A program made the translations under genes and the position numbers. The notes under the pieces were generated by a model, which ran no database searches, had not been told where the DNA came from, and was given only the letters and a program-made list of their open reading frames with translations. Positions 61,955-64,000 of a DNA stretch of 64,000 bases are shown in pieces. Source of the DNA: Anisakis pegreffii (Eukaryota; Nematoda; Chromadorea; Rhabditida; Anisakidae); NCBI GenBank assembly GCA_035041965.1, contig JAPYMA010003045.1, forward strand, positions 248,001-312,000, given 5' to 3'. The first letter of the stretch is position 1; each line of letters starts with the position of its first letter.

Positions 61955-64000
61955 GTTGGTTCAGTCTCTCCATTCTTCATTCCATTTCTTGACGTTTTTC
62001 ATTGATTGGCTCGCGATCTTTATTACGCATTCAGTTTAGTGATGGTTATCAGCTGCACAACATAAACTGTTAATGAACAAACCAATGATCCAGTTTCATG
62101 CAGTAAATAGAGAAAAATTCTATTCGAAATTCAGAATATACTGGAATTTGTGTCGATATAACCTGTATGTTGTCTGCTTTCTTGTTCCTTCTGGAATCTT
62201 CGTCTGCATGGTCTTCTTTTTTTATGGTCATCGTGATTTTGGTTATTCGTAAATGAATGAATGAACGTGTAGGATGGATTATGCATCTGGTTTTTCGCAA
62301 TCGGCTGATATGAAAGTGTACAACTGTTTCAACTGGATGATAGTATCATATGATCGTTTCTTTGCGATTCATATTCGCACTGGTTGTCGAAGTGGTGAAT
62401 TGTTTCCGAGGGAATGTTTCTGCATCTCTGTAATCACCTTTATTTACTTCAGAAATGTCCCATCTCTTCACATTCATCCATCCTTCTTGATGATTGCGCA
62501 GTTACGTATGGTTATGAACGAGTATTGTTATACTTTGAGTATGCTGTGTTCTTTCAAACGACTAGATAGATATTCTCTGAAGAGAGCCAGCCTAACAATG
62601 AATTATAGCCAGCTGCTTGGCGCGTTGCCACCGTTCGCTGGGCGATCGCCAAAGCACGAAAAAGTACAATTGAACTAACTAAGTCGTATAGCTGTTACGA
62701 CGATAGCTGCTTTTGATAACGCTGCTTATTGCTAGGGGTTGTCGTATTAGTTGCTCGTTGTCTAATACGATGAAAAACGAGGGAAAGTGCTAAGTGATGT
62801 TATAGCCAGCTGTTTCGATGAATACATTGCTTCTCTGCTCGTCTCAGGTTATCTCAACATGTGTGTTTCTCAGATGAACTGGTTCGCTCTCTCCTATTGC
62901 CTGTTTTCTACTCATTGCTTTCCTTTTTCTGCTGCATGTTTCTTTCGATTGCATTTCGTTTCTCTAAACGGCTGTAAGTGCACAAAATTTATCGTTAAAA
63001 CTTGCGAAGCGGTAGTAATGTGTCTGTGTTCGTGAGTATTCGTTTCGTTCACGTCTTTTCCTCTCTCGAATCCAAATATTGCATCGATCAGTATGTATTT
63101 CTAACTGCAGCATCATTGAAGTGTACAATCACATTTCACTGGTGGTAGTAATAGTAATAGTGGTAGTAATGTTGTATAGTGTTTGATTTTATTTGCACAA
63201 CTGACTGACTGATCGTTGTTTTACGTATTACATTTCTGATTTGTTCGTTACTCTTCCCAGCAGCCAGTCGTCATTGGTGTTGCATATTCGTTGGCATCCA
63301 TCATGTGCGAAAACGAAACGAATAATTTCTTCCATTTTGATTTTTTGCAAAGGGACGTGCAAGCCAACTAACGAACAGGGTAAGTCAGGCAGAACGAACA
63401 ACTTATGAACGAAGAGCGCAGAACAATTCAATTGACACACAAACATACATATACACATATATCTGCTGCAGTTGAGTTTAAAACATTTGCACGCAATCTT
63501 CTTTTTTATCTAAAGAATCCACGTTAAATACGAAAATTTCAGAACACAAGATATAATAGTGAAATATAACAACATCAACACGAACATTCTACAGTATATT
63601 ATTGTCGAATGAGATTGTATTACTGCTACTGAAGTATCGATCAGTTTTTGATGTCATGCGATATGATAAGTATTGGAAGAAGTCGTAGACACGAGGCATC
63701 ATTTTGCATTACCTAGCATTTGCAGTTTCCTTAAAAAATTCGTTCTCAATTAGTCACTTTAAAAACGCCCAAGAAGACGTAGAATAACTGTCGGATATGT
63801 TTTTTTTTTGTAATTTACGTTTGCTTTAAATTATCGATAATTTTCATGTTGAAAGTTGCAGCGTTTACTGATTTTGACAACTGACTGCTTTGCATTGATT
63901 TTTCGGATGGATATATAGCAGTGGATTGTGGATTTTTTTTTGTGATCAAATACAGATGATAGATGATATAATACAAATCAAATATAGACGAAAGATATAG
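61955..64000. other. Region without a supported gene
   Basis: Possibly intron of a gene starting at 61845. A 134-codon open frame at 62274-62678 lacks any recognised motif. Confidence 0.4.

Noticed and set aside
62274..62678. 134-codon open frame as a gene
   Set aside because: No recognisable domain, skewed composition, no neighbouring exons in phase; left as unsupported.

Overview
The window is AT-rich eukaryotic DNA. Short spliced exons, acceptors of the TTTTCAG/TTTACAG type, some very small introns, an NRF-6-type multi-membrane acyltransferase family and a nematode-style PDZ gene all point to a nematode. No species can be named from the sequence alone.

Layout. (1) Positions 1-16.9 kb hold two tandem copies, on the minus strand, of an nrf-6-like gene (NRF domain followed by an acyltransferase-3 membrane domain). 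Gene 2 (7834-16330) is in the window to its stop codon. Gene 1 (1-5517) runs off the left edge. The copies come from a duplication of about 10.7 kb and have since gained different insertions: a hAT-like MITE in copy 1, and a Charlie-type hAT fragment, a solo-LTR-like element and a trinucleotide expansion in copy 2. Gene 2 appears to have lost the splice acceptor and frame of one 52-base exon. (2) 16.9-24.5 kb is a transposon nest: a long foldback element interrupted by two hAT-like MITEs, each with a perfect 8-bp target duplication. (3) 25-28.9 kb (+) carries a group II PLP-dependent amino-acid decarboxylase gene, possibly with a Ser/Lys-rich tail to about 29.9 kb. (4) 30-36.2 kb is gene-poor and includes a GC-ended hAT-like element that encloses a small spliced gene for a tail-anchored protein. 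(5) 36.5-49 kb is the most striking part: a satellite-like array with a 307-bp unit. Every unit holds a 73-base tRNA-Arg(CCT) gene on the minus strand. I count 40 whole copies plus a fragment after a 100-N gap. The units form a higher-order repeat (AABCDD/AABD, 10 units = 3,070 bp), as centromeric satellites do. (6) 50.4-53 kb (+) encodes a two-PDZ protein. (7) 53-64 kb is mostly non-coding, with retroelement-like debris and a few candidate exons.

The protein genes do not form a visible pathway; their neighbourhood seems shaped by duplication and transposon insertion. Exon boundaries were worked out by eye from phase, splice consensus and family motifs. The family assignments rest on remembered motifs and not on searches.
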